Below are positions 60,501-64,000 of a stretch of 64,000 bases of DNA, piece after piece (position 1 is the stretch's first letter; every line of letters starts with the position of its first letter). The DNA is taken from contig CM037589.1 of assembly GCA_021018995.1 (NCBI GenBank), positions 13,159,001 to 13,223,000 on the forward strand, written 5' to 3'. Source of the stretch: Chloranthus sessilifolius. Its lineage: Eukaryota; Streptophyta; Magnoliopsida; Chloranthales; Chloranthaceae. The notes under the pieces are model-generated. The model was not told the origin of the DNA, did no database searches, and worked only from the letters and a program-made list of their open reading frames with translations. Made by a program: the position numbers and the translations under genes.

Positions 60501-61511
60501 TATTTTACAGCCACCTCACTTAAGCAAAAGAAAAATTTGTTGATTATTTTGAATCTTATGACGGTGATTATTTTTCGCCCTGATCTTTCCTATGATGGAT
60601 CTTGGGATCACGAGTCTACCATCAAACCGTTATATGTTTATTCCCTGTGCGATGAACCATCAAACATGGTTTATATTCACTTTTTAGGATGTGTGCCACG
60701 TATACTCAATATCTTACCGTTTGATAACAGGTCCATGATCTCAAATTCTATTATATGAAAGCTTGGGATGAAAACCAATCTATATCATTAGATTCAAAGG
60801 AGTCAACTGATTTTTCTTTTGTCTTAAGGGTGGTGACTATAACATAAGGTGGTGTGGTAGTAGCACCAACCCTTATTCTTAGAAATGAGATATTGTGGGT
60901 TTGAAAAAAGAGGGGTTGGAAAATTTTAATATTGGGTAACGTTACTTGCAATCTGAGATTTTTTCTTTATACTATGGTTGTAAATAAAGTAGTTTAATAA
61001 TTAATATTAGACTTTTTTATTAAAAATCCCGTGACTAAACAAAGATAAGAGAGAAGTTAAAGGAATCGATCAAGAGAAACAAATATAGTATTTTCCCTTA
61101 TTTTTGGCAAAAAAACTCAAAATTCTAGTCATTAAATATATATAGATGGGCTTGGGGGATCCCTCATGAAGATCAGTTGCCCTAAAAACTCTCCTTAAAG
61201 GGAGTTTAAGATTTTTTTTTTAAAGGATGGGGGGGTCCTGGGATCCCCCATCAAATAACGTAGCACCGCCACTGCATACACACTATTTTCAACATCTAAT
61301 AGACCTTTTTGAAAAACACCATTTGAGAAACACCAAGTGTCACATCTTTTTTCCGCACTTGAAAAATGCTTTTTGAAATAAGTTTGTCAAACATTTGCTA
61401 AACAAGGCCTATACCTTTGCTTTAAAAAGAGAGCGAGCAATAGTAATCCATACATGATTGAAACACTATTGTAATAGTCCTACTTTGGATAAGGGAAAGT
61501 CTTGAGCCTGG
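60501..61511. other. unassigned spacer
   Basis: No gene is supported. AT-rich, with GGGGGATCCC-type repeat-end words near 61153 and 61221. Confidence 0.35.
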
Positions 61512-62289
61512 TGTCACGGAGTCATTCTTTTCGATGTCAACGAGCGTGCTTTCGATGTCAATGCGTGTGCGGCCCCCAACTTCCCAAGCTAGGCCAGCCT
61601 GTCTCTGGAACCAACTGTCACGGGGACGCTATCCATCGCGCCAATCACACTTGTACGGCGCCTCGATGTTGCATCCAATAAAGCAAGCCTAACCAACATC
61701 AGACTTTGATACTACCTGCCTAGAGGATGGGAACTCTTGTTCTTGATTACCTTCTTTTCACGGCAACCATATCGATGCATCGTGTCTCGGATGACATACC
61801 AGTTGGCACATGCATGCCTTGCTTGGCCTGCTCAAGTTTCACTTCTGCTTCTTGATTTAGTGCATCGCTTAGCAATAGTAATAGCTTGCAACTCTTCATG
61901 TTGTCTCATTCCAAAATGTCTAGCCGACATACCGTACCAAACCCACCGTCGTGTGTGGCGCACCTCACTAGCACACAGATATTCAGACCCTCAAGCTGAC
62001 ATGCTCAATCGAATCCCACATAACATTCGAGTGTCTTGCGCTTAGTCAACCCACATACGCCGTGACGCGTAGTTCGACATACAGGCCAACCCTTGCATTG
62101 GGTGTCACACGACATTGCTACCCCAGCAACATCATAGGCCTTCAGGCCTAGGATACATTTGCGCACCCTCTGACGACACAAGATCCAGTGTGGGTGGGAG
62201 GCATCTCATCCGGCACCTCTCCCACATAGATGGTCTAAACACTATCTATGAGTAAACAATCCAAGACCTTTAAATGTATTGGTTTGTCA
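61512..62289 (-). repeat. element D 3' LTR
   Basis: 778 bp; the first 390 bases match 63612-64000 at high identity. It contains a small duplication of TTTCGATGTCAA near 61539. Confidence 0.75.
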
Positions 62290-62432
62290 TACCCCCATGA
62301 CACATGACCTCTCCTTGTGGCACATAGTGTCATGCCCCCAACCATTACGCCCATAACTCTCAGCATCATTATCTCATGCGACTGTGTCGCGTTCGTGTCG
62401 CGACCACATTGCAAAGCCCTCCTGACTATATA

Positions 62433-62576
62433 TCGCGTGCCCTCTTAGCACCACATGACGTATCGCCCCAGACACCAAGACGTCGCGTGGCCTGATGGCA
62501 CTACATCGCGTGTCCTCAGCACCAAGATGTCGCGTGTCCTGATGACACCACATCACATGCCGCCCAGGCACCAAAG
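62433..62576. repeat. 24-bp minisatellite in element D
   Basis: About six units of the form TCGCGTGYCCTNNNGGCACCA, 22-26 bp each. Single related units recur near 63530 and in element E near 60410. Confidence 0.7.
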
Positions 62577-63600
62577 GTAACAAGTGGTTGATGTAGAAGA
62601 CTCGGGTAGCCACGCTGCGTTCCCCAGTCACATCCTCCTCCACTCAAAACAGTCAACTTTCTCGTTGACGCGAAGACACCTCTTTTCATAGAATGTGCCT
62701 CATTCGATGTTGCAGTCCCTGAACTCCCAGTCTTCACTACACGCCATTGATGCTCTGTCATCGCATAACAAAGCAGCAAGCCACTGACCTTTCTGCGAGA
62801 AAAAATAGCTCACTCCAGTCTTCACAGTATCTCGCTTGACTGTACCCTCGATCTTGTTCCATCATAACACACTAGCCCATTCCACTGCCCCACGTTGGTG
62901 GTCTTGATCATCATGTCCCATATCAGTAACCGATTCAGAAATCTCAGCTTCTTCATGAAGTGAGAATGAAGCATTTCTCTGCTCCCTGTCATTCAAGGCA
63001 ACAGTGCTCTCAGCACCAACGTGATCCAACATTTTATGTTAGAAATCACCAACATCCATCCACCCCGGACCGACCCGCTGCTTTTCTCGCTTTCTTCTTG
63101 AAGTGAGAATGGAGCATTTTCCTTACTCTAAATATCCGCAACAGTGCAACCTAACATTAGCATCTCTCTACGCGCGACCAAGCTCTAAAACTCATCTGAA
63201 AGTCACTATAACAGAGTTTATCTCAATCGCTTATCAACCGTAGACGTGCAACTCAATTGCACCCAAGTAACATTGTTTGTCACAGAATCAGGCACACCTC
63301 ATCACCCTGGCTTGCCAACGTTGGAAAATGTGTGGCCACTCTGGCCAATGTTGTCCCTTTTGTAACTATTTAATCCTTCAAACAATCTGACTATAATCTC
63401 AAGCTTTCCTTCAGTTCGCCTTAGTTCTTAGGTCCCCACCTTCCCACTAACACCCCAGCGTAACCCATCCTGGATTCACCTGGTTCTCCAGTCTCAAAGC
63501 TCTCACTTCTTAACTAGCTCAGGGATGTCTCGTGCCCTCGTGGCACCACATCGTGTGCCCCACTGGCACCAACTAGCTCTTCAATATCATCCCATCGACA

Positions 63601-63609
63601 CTGATACCA
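63601..63609 (-). other. element D primer-binding site
   Basis: TGGTATCAG on the minus strand, two bases from the 5' LTR edge, fits initiator Met tRNA priming. Confidence 0.7.
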
Positions 63610-63611
63610 AA

Positions 63612-64000
63612 TGTCACAGACTCATTCTTTTCGATGTGAACTCGCGTGCGGCACCTAACTTCCCAAGCTAGGCCAGCCTGTCTTTGGAACCAACTGTCAT
63701 GGAGGCGCAGCCCATCTCACCAATCACACTTGTGTGGCGCCTCGATGCTGCATGCAACGAAGTAAGTCTAACCAACATCAGACTTTGATACCACCCCCTA
63801 GAGGATGGGAACTCCCGTTCTTGGTTACTTTCTTTTCACGGCAACCATATCGATGCATCGTGTCCCAGACAACACACCAGTTGGCACACGCGTGCCTTGC
63901 TTGGCCTGCTTAAGTTTCACTTCCGCATCTTGCTTTAGTACATTGCTTCGCAACAGTAATAGCATGCAACTCATCATGTCGTCTCATTTTAACATGTCTA
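63612..64000 (-). repeat. element D 5' LTR, partial
   Basis: First 389 bases (plus-strand left part) of the LTR matching 61512-61905; the rest lies beyond the window. Confidence 0.75.

Larger units (their letters stand above)
61512..64000 (-). mobile_element. element D: non-coding LTR element, cut by window end
   Basis: Two direct repeats (61512-62289 and 63612 to the window end) frame 1.3 kb without recognisable genes. On the minus strand the order is 5' LTR, iMet-type primer site, internal region, purine tract (TCATGGGGGTA next to 62289) and 3' LTR. LTR ends are TGACA...TGACA. The lack of gag-pol makes it a LARD- or TRIM-like non-autonomous element. E is a relative. Confidence 0.72.

Noticed and set aside
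60309..60758. 149-codon open frame right after element C
   Set aside because: It starts in C's target duplication and runs through the E remnant; the frame is a by-product of GC-rich repeat DNA.

Overview
This is plant nuclear DNA. The evidence is an intact FLS2-type immune receptor kinase gene with a small GT-AG intron, Ty1/copia and Athila-type Ty3/gypsy retrotransposons, plant tRNA-Asp and tRNA-iMet primer-binding sites, a tRNA-derived SINE, many MITEs and AT-rich spacers. The species cannot be named from the sequence. About four fifths of the window is transposable-element DNA, much of it nested.

Layout. 1-4.27 kb: gene-poor, with a SINE and two abutting MITEs. 4.28-9.45 kb: one complete but dead Tnt1/Tork-like copia element with a perfect 5-bp target-site duplication (TSD). 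9.5-10.5 kb: MITE-like DNA. 10.97-14.54 kb (minus strand): FLS2, the only clearly functional host gene, with three tandem W-box-like hexamers about 100 bp upstream. 14.97-16.5 kb: a foldback repeat and a LINE tail. 16.66-39.70 kb (minus): Athila-like element A, TSD CCAAC, split by element B of the same family on the plus strand (23.00-34.35 kb, TSD CTAGG). 39.7-44.5 kb: the CT-rich minisatellite that A landed in, then several foldback/MULE-like elements. 44.58-60.5 kb: element E, a small non-coding LTR element, interrupted exactly at its LTR boundary by element C (45.37-60.31 kb, minus, TSD TTTGA). C is a 14.9-kb Athila relative with two extra genes after pol. 61.5-64.0 kb: element D, a relative of E, cut by the window end.

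The most interesting signal is architectural. Elements A and C, and unrelated copia LTRs, carry pairs of short perfect or near-perfect palindromes whose centres lie 20-22 bp apart, about two DNA turns. The gypsy form is GTCGATCGATCGAC and the copia form is CGCTCGAGCG. In the LTRs the pairs lie upstream of the candidate TATA box. In C they also fill the leader and the non-coding gaps beside the two accessory genes, and they were not seen in the coding regions read. One A LTR has lost exactly one pair. The Athila-like elements also share a non-coding 3' module with extra copies of the polypurine-tract motif around a small hairpin. These look like protein-binding or replication signals of the elements; their function is inferred, not known.
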